From NCBI GenBank assembly GCA_950022655.1, contig OX465580.1:122185016-122249015 (forward strand): a stretch of 64,000 nucleotides of DNA. The letters run 5' to 3'. Source of the DNA: Alentia gelatinosa (taxonomy: Eukaryota; Annelida; Polychaeta; Phyllodocida; Polynoidae). The notes beneath the pieces are model-generated. The model had not been told where the DNA came from and ran no database searches. It saw nothing but the letters and a program-made list of their open reading frames with translations. Numbering within the stretch: the stretch's first letter is position 1; each line of letters starts with the position of its first letter. The position numbers were made by a program, and so were the translations under genes. This document shows, in pieces, positions 36,002-48,045 of the stretch.

Positions 36002-37261
36002 ATTATTACTATATGCCTCAATAAGAGTGGGATATATATATACCGCATTTAAGCCATGGCATTTGTAATCCGATTTGGGAACAAAATGGTCGCAGCGTAA
36101 CGTAGGTTTCGCCCTAACTGTTGAAACTCTAGGTCGTAGCTGGTTCTCCGCATATCCGCTAGGGGACTAAATATCTAATAACGACTCAGGGGTGGAATCT
36201 AGCGGCAGTAACACAGGCGGACCTCCCCTGTCCCTGTATTGTTGTAGGCCTATGTATCCGTTTAGATAGTCGACAATGCTCCGCTTTATTTCAGGAATAT
36301 TTTGTCCATTTTCGATATCATTTTACATGATTAGGACAATGGATATTTATAGTGGAACATGATGATATTAGCACATGTTTACTGCCGCGGCTTCATTCTC
36401 CGTTGCTAAGCACTTGTAAATAGGTCACGATTCTGACATCATCACTAATGTCGTGACTTGGCCACTCACGGCAGCTGGGATATCAACACGCAGGCATTAC
36501 ATTCGGATTCATATATTAGAAATCACAGCTTCAAACTTGATATACGAAGCTGGATTGTTACATCTGGTGATAAGGCTTGAAAACATCCAGTATCTCCATG
36601 AGCTTTATTTGGGCATGGTGAGGACAGCAAACTGCATGGCTTGGTTACCTTGACATAATTGCGTTTATAATGTTTAGTTAGCTATACGGCAGTGGCACCG
36701 TTCATAGGTCTATACGCTTATTACATCTCTTTTCTTTTTCTATATATATATGTATACTAAAATATTAATGTAAACATGTACTTGAAATGCTGAGCATTTA
36801 ACCTTACTAGAGCTTGGTTTGTTACAACTAATACTAAGCATGAAAACTTTAATATAGAGTATTTGTTTGATATTACCCAAAATAAAAAGATCAGAACTTA
36901 GCACCATAAAGTCTTTGGTATGTTATGACTAAGATATAAGTCTGGACTTTCAAGTCTATTGTAAATAAGAATAGATAGTGATAGCAATAATGTCATTGTC
37001 AGTGTTTGATACAATGCTCATTAATATCATATTAAGTGTGATAATAGACCTAGGTGTCCGCTTCTCTCTATTCCGTGGTCGCAAAGCGTTGGGTGAAGAA
37101 GAGTATCACAAATTGTTACGCCTCGTCTACCTGCTATAGGTGTCCGCCATTGAATTGATTGTTCTCAAGACCCTTTGGGGATTATTCTGCCACATAGATC
37201 TAAGAAGCACTGTGTGCTGTGTTAGAACCCATGTGAGTAACTGAGGTGGCAAGGTACAAGC
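36002..37261. other. Unassigned sequence, may include a Gypsy 3' flank
   Basis: No gene is supported. The part next to 37262 could hold the 3' untranslated region or LTR of the neighbouring Gypsy remnant, but no LTR pair is visible in the window. Confidence 0.4.
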
Positions 37262-37772
37262 TCACAGGTTTAGTTTTTCAGCAGGCTTTGAGATTCTTCC
37301 ACTTTGGGTTCTCATTTCAGTCGCTTTTGATGTTGGTGGATTAGACAGCTTAGTTGTAGGCACCTTTGGTACTGGCATCTTTTTGTTTTAGGTGTTGGTG
37401 TTGTCTTAGTCACAGGAGGTGGACGGAAGTGATGGAGTTGTTGTGACAGGATGATCTGGTGGTCTCAGTGGTCTAGGACCAACTGTTGGTGTTGTGTCAC
37501 GTTGTTCGGCTGCTGGTGCAGTAGTCAGCTTGAGATCTTTTTGATAACATTGGTATTTGCGGCCACCACACTCTACAACATATGACCTTGGTGTGTTATG
37601 GTGAGAGACACCAGTCCCCGGAAGCCATTGCTTGGAATTAGGCAGTGGAGACATCCTGATGCTGTCACCTGGTTTAAGGACATACAGGTCTTTGTGATGC
37701 TTCCTGTCGATTTTAGCTTTTCTCTCAACAAGATTCTCATTCTCGTGGGCCTTCAGTCTCCAGGCCTATGTC
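37262..37772 (-). pseudogene. Ty3/Gypsy pol C-terminus (integrase tail) remnant
   Basis: On the minus strand, RKAKIDRKHHKDLYVLKPGD leads into the integrase C-terminal domain, with RMSPLPNSKQWLPGTG and HHNTPRSYVVE. This is followed by a GRKYQ-NRKDL-like stretch, a Pro/Thr-rich linker, and after a frame change near 37405 the terminal RSGRISKPAEKLNL with a stop at 37262. An L-x-PGD-x-(V/I)R box, a W-x-PG strand, TPRSY and a terminal TRSGR motif are typical of Gypsy elements of marine invertebrates. An in-frame stop lies just upstream of 37772. It is a broken fragment next to hairpin element D. Confidence 0.85.
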
Positions 37773-37852
37773 TGGTTCACTGTCTCTATGTGCGGGAGAA
37801 TCTACAAGCGGATCCTACCAGAATCGTAGTTTTTTTTTGATATAGTAGGTAA
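37773..37852. other. Junction between Gypsy remnant and hairpin element D
   Basis: It contains a T-run (about 37831-37838) and no recognisable continuation of integrase; probably a truncation point. Confidence 0.4.
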
Positions 37853-38088
37853 TAACCGCTTTTATCTGAAACAAGTCTATATTGTATTTATTCTCCACCT
37901 TTTCCTGAAAAATTAGGTACTGATATTGGTTCATTCAGGTATGCACTATTTCTTTTCATGCACACTAATTTCTTTGTATGCGCCGGCTTTTGCTACCTGG
38001 AGCATACAACATATCCGTATGCTCGGGGTATGTAGATACACAATCCCCATGTGTTTTCTACGGATACTTTGTATTAGGTGGATAACAA
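37853..38088 (-). mobile_element. Composite hairpin element, copy D
   Basis: In reverse orientation the element starts at 38088 (TTGTTATCCACCTAATACAA) and its box contains GAGCATACGG and GTATGCTCC, as in copy C. It ends with AATAAATACAATATAGACTT followed by GTTTCAGATAAAAGC, the beginning of the hairpin arm. The rest of the hairpin is missing, so the copy is 3'-truncated. Confidence 0.75.
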
Positions 38089-38783
38089 ATCCTTTTATGC
38101 TGCGGCTGCACTTTTTAGACCGTGCTCGCACACACTATATATATGTTGCCTAAAGGTAAGATCGATTACATATGGACTTTCAGCGTATTGCTTAAAAGCT
38201 ATCCCTTAATTATCTGCGTGCTATTCACCATGCTATTGGGAAAGGAACAGGGTGCAAGTGTCTCAGTGTCTTATAGAGGCATGTCCATCTGACCATGACC
38301 AATCACTCAAGACCGAAATACCTCAATACCCACTGGTGCTTCATATGTTTTGATACTAGACTCAGACAGTTGTATAAATGGCAAGTTGAGTGGGTGGAAG
38401 TGGGTTACAGAAACGATCCATAGACTGAATGCAACCCAAACCTTTTAATTGTTATTTAACTATAATTGCACGATCATTCATCAATGATGAACATAATATT
38501 TCCTGCTAGTATTCTTGAGGAACACAAAATGTTTTGCACTACAATATTTAACATAAATATCATTTAAACTGCGATAAAGGCCATTCTGTCGGTTGATAAT
38601 TGGATACATCATTGCTTATCATTATCATATTTTCTAAGTAGACGTTGACATAAAAAAAGTGACTACGGAATTTAAGCTGTCAGTATGTTTTAACTCAACC
38701 ATTCAATTAAATTCCACAAGGCATGGTTTAAACGTGCGAATATTTCTTAATCGAGCTTCATTAACTAGAAGCACCAGATCGGC
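38089..38783. other. Unassigned sequence upstream of the secreted-peptide ORF
   Basis: AT-rich, no clear TATA box or repeat. It would contain the promoter if the following ORF is a first exon. Confidence 0.4.
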
Positions 38784-39098
38784 ATGTCGCTAAGGTACTC
38801 ACAACTAATTACGTTACTTTTGATTGGACTGATTACGGCCTCGACTTCGTCACCAGCGAAACGTACCCTAGCGGACGGTGACGGTACAATCAGAAAGCCG
38901 GAAATGGCCGAGGTGGGTTGTTGTCATGGCGACGCTGCACGGAGCGTAAAGAGAGACAAGGAGGAGCAGCATAATGACGACGTTGGCCACGGCGACCAAT
39001 TATCGCTGTATCCGACGGTATTGTCGCTGAAGAAGCCCGCGGACCATTGGGGGACTTTCGCGGGCAAGGCGGCCGGATGTTGGGTACGACATAGCTGA
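38784..39098 (+). CDS. Candidate secreted peptide precursor (104 codons)
   Basis: The frame begins MSLRYSQLITLLLIGLITAS, with a basic residue then a leucine/isoleucine-rich core and small residues near 20-24, which fits a signal peptide. The rest is hydrophilic and has dibasic sites at about 26-27 (KR), 55-56 (KR) and 83-84 (KK). The segment after KK, PADHWGTFAGK, ends in GK, a pattern seen where neuropeptides are amidated. Two Cys lie at 47-48 and one at 99. The region is much GC-richer than its flanks. I do not recognise a family. A possible donor GG|GTACGA lies near 39083, so this may be only a first exon. A chance ORF cannot be excluded. Confidence 0.4.
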   Translation: MSLRYSQLITLLLIGLITASTSSPAKRTLADGDGTIRKPEMAEVGCCHGDAARSVKRDKEEQHNDDVGHGDQLSLYPTVLSLKKPADHWGTFAGKAAGCWVRHS

Positions 39099-39300
39099 AT
39101 GTCGTCTGGGTGATGAAAATTCATATCTACGGCGACGTTGAGCGCCACCTTACCTTACGCCTTCCCTTGGCGCAATTCCGGGCTCGATAGGAGACTCGCT
39201 GCTTATGGTATGGGTTGGGATAATGGAATATCAGTATCATATCAGGAATAACGGTTTTCACAAACTCTAAGCACAAGGGAATATTGATTATAAATACCCT

Positions 39301-39319
39301 GGGGGGGGGGGGGGGGGGG
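39301..39319. repeat. Poly-G tract, G19
   Basis: An uninterrupted run of 19 G residues. Confidence 0.95.
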
Positions 39320-40265
39320 CTATTTAAAGGGGGCAGCTGATATGAGGGCATTTGCCGGGGGAGGGGGTATTACTTTTTTTTTCTTCTTTTTTTCACTATC
39401 CACACCTATCTGGATAACACATTTGGTGGTGTCTATATATATTGTCTTGCTATTTTTGTTTACCATTCTTAACACCACCCTCCCAGCTAGTCATACTTGT
39501 TTATGGAGACTGGAACCCTTCCCTCCTAGCTGCTCATTGTTCTGAGTTATATATAATGCCACATAAAAGCAAACATTATGAACGAATAAACACTTACAAA
39601 ACAACAGCTGCCTGAGTAAAATGTAAGGTTGCGTATTTTTGGGAACTTCACAAACCAAATATCCCAAATCACTGTAGTGAGAACACCTGGTATTGCTTAT
39701 TCATTTCCCTCACACTGCTAGGAGAGATTCTCCATCACCTCAATTTCAACAGACAACTGGGTATGTGAATGTATAGAATACAGCAACCCCTGCATTCTGT
39801 CTACTATATTATGTGTATCTGGAATCAGAACTCGGCAACACCCACAGAAGATGTGGCAGATTCCGTGGCACATTCTGTGATAATTGCGGGTATATATCTA
39901 CCCTAGGATGATGGCCACTGGTCCTGTGGTAAAAGCAGTTGCTATAATAGCTCTATACAGTAGGCTTGAGGTTAGTAAGATCTAGGGGCAACAGGTAGCC
40001 CCATGTGATGTCCTATGCTTACTTTATAAGCTGAAGTGCCACCATATCCTCTCAGGCTCATGCTCCACTTTCTACACGGACTGCAGGTTATCCCATTCTC
40101 TGCTTCCATTCCCATACCTACAAACCAGCTTGCCGTAATTGCTCTAAAACTATCACTCAAAGTCCACATCTTTCAACAGTTGTATAGCCGGCTTCATCTT
40201 GAGGTTTTTACCGGAAGACCGGGAGGGAATGGGGGGTGGATTTCATTTTGGGGTATTCCTGAGGA

Positions 40266-40278
40266 GGGGGGGGGGGGG
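40266..40278. repeat. Poly-G tract, G13
   Basis: A run of 13 G residues after GAGGA. Confidence 0.95.
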
Positions 40279-40370
40279 TTGCGGTTGCAGCCTAATTATT
40301 CAATATCCTTAAAAAGCAGGAATGTGCCTTTCAATGAACAATATTTGACTTACAAATGAGCCTAGGTTTG

Positions 40371-40535
40371 TAAAGAGTGCTGGTCAGGGGACCATTAGCT
40401 CGGATGACTTTATAGGCCTTGGGGAGGCCGGCTAGGCTGCCCCAGCCAGCTGGGTCAGTGCTACACTGGCAACCAGAGCTACACAAAGTTAGCTCTGGTC
40501 GTGTTAAATAAGGGGCCGCCTTGACCCAGTAGCGT
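40371..40535. repeat. Dispersed GC-rich repeat
   Basis: The word TTAGCTCTGG and the end GGGCCGCCTTGACCCAGTAGCG recur, inverted, at 46615-46665 (GCTACTGGGTCAAGGCG and CCAGAGCTAA). A small inner inverted pair, CAGAGCTA/TAGCTCTG, is also present. A SINE-like repeat is possible; boundaries are approximate. Confidence 0.5.
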
Positions 40536-41294
40536 GACCTGTTTGTTCCTCTCCTACCAGTTCTTTCATACTGCTTGCAGAGTGTGTTATGTCATAAACT
40601 CAAATCCAATTTTCCATTATCCTATTTCCTTTCCTGTGTATTTCTTGTAGAAATGATGAACATAAAGCTTGATTCTTTATCAATCTGTTAGCTATGAATA
40701 GTTCCCACCAAGTATTTCTTCTTTAATAGCCTACATAGAACAAAAGTACTTGGTTTGAGGTCTAGGTCAGTGCAGGGCCAGGGTCATGTTTTTCAGTCAC
40801 AACAATCGTTATGAACCACATGTTTTTGCTGTCAGTGTACTATAGACACAACATTTTAGGGGGTTGGCCAATTATCGCTGCTCTACAACACTTAGGGCAG
40901 TGTGAGGTGTCGTAGCCCTAAGACATCTATGGACATGTCGTACGGAACACGGAAATTAACTTGCTGTAAGAATTAATCTATGAAATTTCAACACGAGTAA
41001 GGGATACATATAACCAATAATCGTACCAAATATGAAGAAGATCGGACGCACCGAGGCGCCGATATCGGCGTTTGAATTTCGTCGTAGCAAACACGGCTCT
41101 GGTGGCCAGTGTACTTTAATGCTAATTTATGCGGCAACCTTGACCTTGACTCCGCTTGTACATCACTCTCCCAGCAGAGATTCTGTGCGCTAGCGCCGCG
41201 AAAGATATGCTGGGAGAGTGGATGTAGATGTCCGCAATACAGGTGTTGCCGTTCAGCGCCGCCTAACGGTCCACTGTGTAGTAACGCGGCCGCT
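40536..41294. other. Unassigned sequence with a hairpin
   Basis: TCACTCTCCCAGCA (41164) and TGCTGGGAGAGTGGA (to 41223) form a hairpin. CGATATCGGCGTTTGAATTTC near 41060 has an inverted relative at about 41708, suggesting a decayed TIR unit of about 0.7 kb. The long minus-strand frame here shows no domain. Confidence 0.4.
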
Positions 41295-41446
41295 CGGACA
41301 AACACGGCCGAGTCAGGCCATAAGCCCATAGAGCCACACAGTAATCACACCTAAAGTGTGAACGGTGGGTGTGATTACAGGAGTGTTGTTTTTTAACAGA
41401 TTGAATTGTTGGAGTAAACTAGGATATTGTATCAACGAGTCTGATC
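41295..41446 (-). repeat. Dispersed repeat shared with 28.8 kb
   Basis: The complement carries CAGACTCGTTGATACAAT, the TAATCACACCCA block and GACTCGGCCGTGTTTGTCCGAG in the same order as 28767-28894. In this copy the middle forms a hairpin, GTAATCACACC/GGTGTGATTAC (41341-41378). Confidence 0.7.
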
Positions 41447-41945
41447 TGTCTAAACTTTATAGTAGATCGTTATCTTGGTTTTAACTTGGGAAAAGATAAG
41501 GATATTATAGCTAGGCATGCCAATGTATTAGTGTGTATGCAGCATAGGTGTCCCTGCGTTATCTAAGGTATATCTATGGCATCATTGAGGTGATATGCAT
41601 GTATGACATACCAAATTGTAGCTGCGTAACCAACCAGATATCGTGCGACACCGCCCTGTGGAAAAAGGCCTATTAAACGAGTCTGTTATCGATCGATAGC
41701 CTGATGTTTCAAATTCAAACGACGATATCGGCGGATTGGGGCCGCCAGTTTTTCTTCATATCTAGAAGGATATATATTTCCCTATCTGGTGCGAAAGTTT
41801 CATTCCTTAATTCCTATGGGAAGTGGGTGAAAATCCTCTATATACGCACAGTGAGTTAGGCTTGTACTTATAGAACCTAAGACAATTCTATACTTGTCGT
41901 AGCGGCCGATATTTTTCGCGGCGATCGTCCGTGGCGCACTACGAT
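41447..41945. other. Unassigned sequence
   Basis: No gene or bounded repeat recognised. Confidence 0.45.
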
Positions 41946-42060
41946 CGTGTCTATAGAACACCGGCCATCTTGTGTCTTCCAAAATGTTGTGGATTCGCTG
42001 GACGATCGTACGATATTGCAGACCTATAATGTCGTGACTGAAAAACAGGGCCCAGAGGGC
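41946..42060 (+). repeat. Dispersed ~110-bp repeat shared with 62.6 kb
   Basis: TGTCTATAG(A/C)ACAC, CGCCATCTTGTGTC-like, GACGATCGTA and ATCGTGACTAAAA-like blocks appear in the same order at 62597-62706. The short length and GATCGT core suggest a MITE end; the other end was not found. Confidence 0.65.
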
Positions 42061-45000
42061 GCAGATGACCACAGTGAAGGCAGCAGGAGCGCAGTGTCAA
42101 GTACTTCACCTAAATTGGCTAGGAGGGGCGTGACATAAGCTTCAGGAAAATCTTTATCTTCTAAAATTCGAAAAATCGCGAAGGCAAATTCAGCAAGTGT
42201 GAGGTCGTTAAGGCCTGTGTAAACTCACTCTGCGCCGAATGTGGAAAATATCCATACTTACCTGGGTCAAACCTAGTCAAGGCCAATTCAAGGATGGTGC
42301 GTACTTGGACCTCGACAGCCTCGTTATAGGTGGCTGGCCGTATTATGGATTGGCACGGCCAAGACTGCGCCCGGAGAATGTTCCCGAATAGAGTCCCAAG
42401 TCATATAAGAATAAAGTACAAGACAGATACAGGATAGACACTCTTTTTTATTCAAGGTACGGTTGAAATCATCATGCATCGATTTTCTGCATGGTGGCCA
42501 AATACATTTCAAACAATCTTTTCAAGACGATAAATGATGGGCAAGATGGCCATCATCCATTATCGTTTATCACTTCAGCAAGTCTTTTGTGAGGACAAAA
42601 AATTTGTTTCTCTCCCACATAAGAGTTATTACCAATCTACACCCCACAAAGTGATAGGTAAAAACTTTTTCCGCAAAAGGGAAAAAGAGAAAAATTTACA
42701 AAACTTTTATGAAGACAGTACAACTTCTAGAATATTCCGCATGTAGGCAGGTATAACAAAGAACATTGTGTTACATACGGGCTATAGTGCTGGGCCTCTT
42801 ACCTGATGGTGGAAGTCGATGGTTAGATTTCACTGGAATCTAAATAATTGAAGAAATCTCTATTTCTGGTCTATTCCACTTCTGCATGCGACCGAAATAA
42901 ACGGGAATGTGATTGATAAAGATGATATCCAATAGACCATGGCATCCTGAAGGAATGTTATAAACGATTAAAAGTCTGAGATACAAATTACTTCTTTACC
43001 CACAATCTTTGTCCTCGCTGGTGGCGGAAATTATTTTTCTAGTCAAGGCCTTCTGGAATTGTTGACTACTTGCGAACTGTAAATATATAGGTTAAACAAA
43101 TGTGAAGGCATCTGAGGGGCCATTTAGATTTCACATAATGAAGTTACACTTATACATGGCCACTTATAATCACGATCTGATTTTCTAGGGTATTCTATAG
43201 TATATGATTCAGTCTCCTATTGAGTTTTTCAAGAAATTGATTATATGACGGCAAATACCGACATTGGACATATCCGTATGCATAATAAAAACATGTTTTA
43301 TATTTAGTATTCCACTTGAGATATATAACCAAGAACACTGGGTGATTCATAAAACAGATATCAAATTTTGTCCCATTGAACATTCTTCGAAACTTCGAAT
43401 AGTACAGATCTTTAGTTTCGAAATGATAATAACCATACACTATGTCATTAAACTTGCCTCTATCAGTTATAAGGCATAACAATATTTAAAACAATCATAA
43501 TAAAAACGCCAGAGTTGGATTGTTGTATGGTTAGCAAATAATCAGGATACATGTGTAATTGAATACTCATAATGCCCTCTTCTTAGTTTTTGATACAGTC
43601 TGTCATGGCCAAGTAGATCAAATGGGAAGGTATTTTTGGCAAGCTTTCCTATATTTCCATCATTGCTGGAGGCACACGATCTACAACTTCATAACTCCTA
43701 TTAACCCTATTTCACAATGCTAAGAATAGTGATTAGATGTGAGAATAAGACTTTCGACTGACCGTGAGGGACTTCACACCTAGAATCTACCGACAGCGCT
43801 CTAGAAATGACATTAGAAGCAGCAGCGTTACAAATTTTGTACTAGTAATAATATAACAAGAATTATAATTCAATTGTTATTGATTCAGAGATACACACTA
43901 ACACTGCTACCGTGGTTTTTTTCCGAAATCATATACCAAACTGAAATGGGAAAAAATATTTATGCTGAGACCTTCAGTGTTACATAACATTTCATATATA
44001 TACTAGGTATATATTGTACTCCGGTCACCATGCACTATGTTCAATACAATACCATTTAAAACAAAATCAAAAGTGTAAGCCACTTATATCCAACGGCGGG
44101 TCTTCTTAAGAGGAAAGAAATAAAAAAAGGTGCCGAGGACAAGATTTTACATGACTTCCCAATTACTCGAGGTAGGTTTGAGAAAGCTAGTCTAATCAGT
44201 TGATATCACGAAGATATCTATTATTAGCATGACTTACATCAGCGAGATTATACTACCGCTGAGGCTGCGCACACCACGGGTCGACACAGCTCTGGGTTAC
44301 CCATTAGAAGACAACCACAGAAGGCATCAAAAAGCAAAGAACACAGAAGAAGTCACGACAAACAAGGGAACAGTAATGGCCTAAACGTAGAATAGAGCTC
44401 TGGAATAGGGAGAGCGAAGGTGATTGGGATTTAGAATACAAGATTTGTAGTTTGTAGGTCTTAAACCACAGGGGAACGACCCCTAACGCGGGGGTGGACC
44501 CCCAAGGTCAGGGGTAACGGCAGTGCTTGTCGCTTTACATAACGCTGGCACTGCCTCTCAGCGAATCCCTAAATCCCATTTACTGTCGCCGCTGGTCTCC
44601 GGAAATCCCCATTCTAATACAGGCAGGATATAAGCCTCAGATGTCCTATCACCGTCGACTGCTAGAGTATAACAACTGTTTCTTTGGGGTCCCTAAACAC
44701 ATTTCCTCTTCGTCATCGTATATTGCATTTCCTATTCCTCACCTGGGGGGGTTCTTGCAGTAGTATGACGGAAATATATGAAAATCTAGATGAAACCCAT
44801 TGAGTGATTAATCACATATTTAAGTGTATACTACTCTAACTCTGTTGCATGATAGAGCTAAATCATGCCCCCAATGGGTTATAAAAGTTTCTTGTCTCAA
44901 ACGCTCTGTCTAGTGGTTTTAGAAAGGTCCAGGCTCTCAGTTCGCAGCAAACCTACTCCTTTACTATCCACTGGCCAAACCTCAAGGCTTGCTGAAAGGA

Positions 45001-46364
45001 TCACGCGCCCAGTATGTGGCCTGACCATATCTCCTCCCATATATTGACCTAGGTGGTGGTCCATAAACAAGGTGTTGCATAGACCTGAGAGCTGTTTCAA
45101 AACGTGGGTTAAGTCTATGGTTTTGAAACAGCTCCCAGTACGGCTGAAATGATCACTGATGATCGATCCATTTGGACATAGCTGTGCCATTCATGCAAGT
45201 ATGATAATTCGACTATGAAACGGTTACTTCTAACGATCGTTACTACAATAAACACCCCCGTTGGTTCCTGGGTTGGAAGAATAAAGTTTTTAGTTAACAG
45301 TCATATTGATGCCTTCTGTGTTTATTCCATATTGAAGGCAATAGGGAGACAAAGTGAACCCGCTGAAACCACAGATGCCCGTTTACAAAATACCATTTCC
45401 GGTGGCCAGTAAGAACGAGGCTTAGAGCTAAACTTATGGGGCTTTGAGGCTAGACTTTTGTTTTGGGTCTCGTTTGTTACTTTCAAAGTGCTGTTTACTA
45501 CTATCGTCTCTGAATAACTCTGTCTCGAAGCTGCAGTTGTTAAGTTTATGAAAAATATGGATCTAAAAGATTGGAGAATTACACATATAATCTCAAACCT
45601 ACATTTAAAGCACTGAGCGCCTATATCCAGAAATGGTATTTTGTGACCGGCTATCTGTGGTTGGAGCAGGTTCACTTTGGCTCCCTATGGAATAGCTTTG
45701 TCTGCTCTGTTAGGTATGGATATTGTACTCCAGCTACTAGAAAAGGAGATTAGGAGCTATTTGTAATGATTAGGTTTGGCAATTTGATTGGAAAGACCTA
45801 CCCGTAAGACATTCAACCAGTGTCATCTGATGGGACACACTCACCATATCTAGTTTGTCTAAATGGCAGTTTTATGGCTGATTGGTCAGTTCACGGCGAA
45901 GGGATCGTGGAGACGTCTTCTTCCGATGTCCCTGCAATCGTCGCTGCTGCACTTGAGGACATCTGCAGATTTTCCACCGTTAGTTCGGCCTGGGAGGGGG
46001 GTGGGGGCAACCATCTTCGCCAGAGCTCACTCAATTCCTGAGAATTTCTCATGCTTGTCTGGAAATTGATCATTCACTTGCAGTTCCGAGCTGCACTGTA
46101 GTTTCAGCTTCTTTGTCCACTGTCTTTCACTGTATTTTTTCCCATTATCAATGTAGATTTGGTGATGTGCAAAATGGAGGCACTTCAAAAAAAGAATGGA
46201 GCATCCCAGTAGCTGGTGGTGGCATCCTCTGGAAGGCGACAGATTGGCAACCAACCACTGTCTGTGCTGGCTCTATCTGCTGTGTGCTCCTCACACCAAG
46301 TAGTTTTGTTCTGTAGGCTCTAAAAGCACACATACGGAATAGAGAGAAATTATGTTCCGGTGAG
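42061..46364. other. Long unassigned stretch
   Basis: No exon, RNA gene or repeat family could be supported across 4.3 kb, except a hairpin at 45089-45134 (GAGCTGTTTCAAAAC and its complement). On the minus strand, about 46027-46254 has one of the longer unbroken frames, but no domain is recognisable. Confidence 0.4.
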
Positions 46365-46465
46365 AGAAAGTCAAAGTTATGAGGTAAGTTTTGGAAAAAT
46401 TGCTGCTCAAGGTCTTGGCCGCGGGCAGCAATCTTTTCGGCCATAGGTATATGGGAATAGGAAGC
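46365..46465 (+). repeat. Dispersed repeat, second copy (see 26.8 kb)
   Basis: AAAGTCAAAGTTATGAGGTAA, TTGGAAAAATTGCTGC and CATAGGTATATGGGAATA match the ends of the 26832-27090 repeat. The 19-bp minisatellite present there is absent here. Confidence 0.65.
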
Positions 46466-46673
46466 ATTCATAGCTTAACAAATTGATAACGAAACCTAGC
46501 TTTATGTTCATTGAATTTAAAAAATGTACACGAAAGGAAATTAGAGAATTATAAATTTTCTTCGTGTATTTCCCAAAGCAGTAGAAAAGGACTGGTAGCA
46601 GAGAAACAAACAGATCCCGCTACTGGGTCAAGGCGACCGCGGGTTTAACCCTACCAGAGCTAACAGCCAGCTG

Positions 46674-46853
46674 CATGGAGTTGTCCCCTCGTTTTAACTA
46701 CCATATAAGGAATAGAGTAGTCCCAGTAGCCAATGACTGCATTCGGAGCAAACTACGACCTTCACCCTGACCTCCTTACATGATATTTATAGAGCCTTGG
46801 GACGGTTCTACAGTCGAGAGTTGACCTAGAATCTAATGGGCCACAACCACCCT
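46674..46853 (-). repeat. Dispersed ~185-bp repeat, copy 2
   Basis: The complement of copies at 3212 and 50261: CATGGAGTTGTCCC, CAGTAGCCAATGACTGCATTC and CAGTCGAGAGTTGACCT appear in order. The edge next to 46673 touches a fragment of the 40.4-kb repeat. Confidence 0.8.
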
Positions 46854-48045
46854 CCTAGTGTAGGCGACAGTACCCTAAGCGTAGTTTCTGTCATCGGCGG
46901 TAGGTGGCGTGATCGTCCTCAACCCAAATTAGCGCCAATTGTTTATTAGCCTCAAATGGAAACCACTTATTTTGGGGCACTGTAATGTTTCATCTAAGGG
47001 CAGATACAATAATCGTGGTCTCTTTGGACGGATTATTGTATGCTATGAACCCATACCAAGTATACATTCTTAAACCGACTCTTTCTAAATAGACTACTAA
47101 GATGATCGTGCAACTGCCAAATTGTTGCGAAAAATAGGATGACGAGGCTAAATCTCTAGCTTGGACTAGATATTGATGATAATTAATCAGGTGACAGAGG
47201 GTATATCTGTGAATATTGAAGCCTTAAAACTGTTACAACAATAGAGAATTCATATGGTAAATCCACGGTAATATCAATAATATATGCAAACCTATATGTT
47301 CTGTATGTGCTTTTACTATCGACATTTAAATGGTTTGGCACCCAACGGTGAAGGGAAGCGAAATCTTTTCCAAAGACATTTAAATGGTTTGCTGTTAAAA
47401 ATTGCAGTTTACATTATTCCACTCCCAACTAATCTTATGTATTGATAAGGACACTGTCGAATAAGAAGTTTTAAGTAAAGAGCGCGTGGGGAGGAATAAC
47501 AGAGAGACAGTGCATTTCGTAATTTCTTGATGTTTTTTGTTTGTACTGGTCTCACTTCCGATACCGTTTCCCAAAAGAAAATATAAACATTTTCAAACGA
47601 TATCAGATGAATATTCTCATATTTACGCTGACTAATATAACCAGTTGTGCGATATTTTACCAATATTCTAGCAGCGATGGGACTGTTAATGAGGAGAAAT
47701 AGGGGGAGCATTCACATGCTCTCTTCTCGGTAAACAATCCAGGAGATCTACTGCGAATCTGCACTGCGGATTAACCTGTTAATTACGACGTTCATTTACT
47801 TTCGATTCGGCGGTGATTTCCTGAGTAAACATTGGCCCTCTGGCAGCTAGTACTGCTTAAGTCTTAGGTATTCGCCGCTGATATCGGTAAAGCTCTCACA
47901 CTGATTGTACGATCCTTTATCTGTAGGGGGAACGCTTTCCGTGTGAAACGGACAACAAACCGAAATTCGAAAGAAAATGATGTTACCTTTTCTAAAAGGT
48001 CTCGATAGATATAGGACAGCGGAATTTTGATTTCATTCGTGATGA
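46854..48045. other. Unassigned sequence
   Basis: CATTTAAATGGTTTG occurs twice (about 47324 and 47379). No gene is supported. Confidence 0.45.

Larger units (their letters stand above)
39099..40370. other. Unassigned sequence with poly-G tracts
   Basis: No gene is supported. A polypyrimidine stretch lies at about 39374-39395. Confidence 0.4.

Noticed and set aside
40371..40535. tRNA or tRNA-derived SINE head
   Set aside because: No convincing A and B box pair or cloverleaf could be drawn.
40988..41329. A 113-codon minus-strand frame with several Cys and His
   Set aside because: It overlaps a hairpin and a dispersed repeat; Cys/His spacing fits no zinc-finger type.
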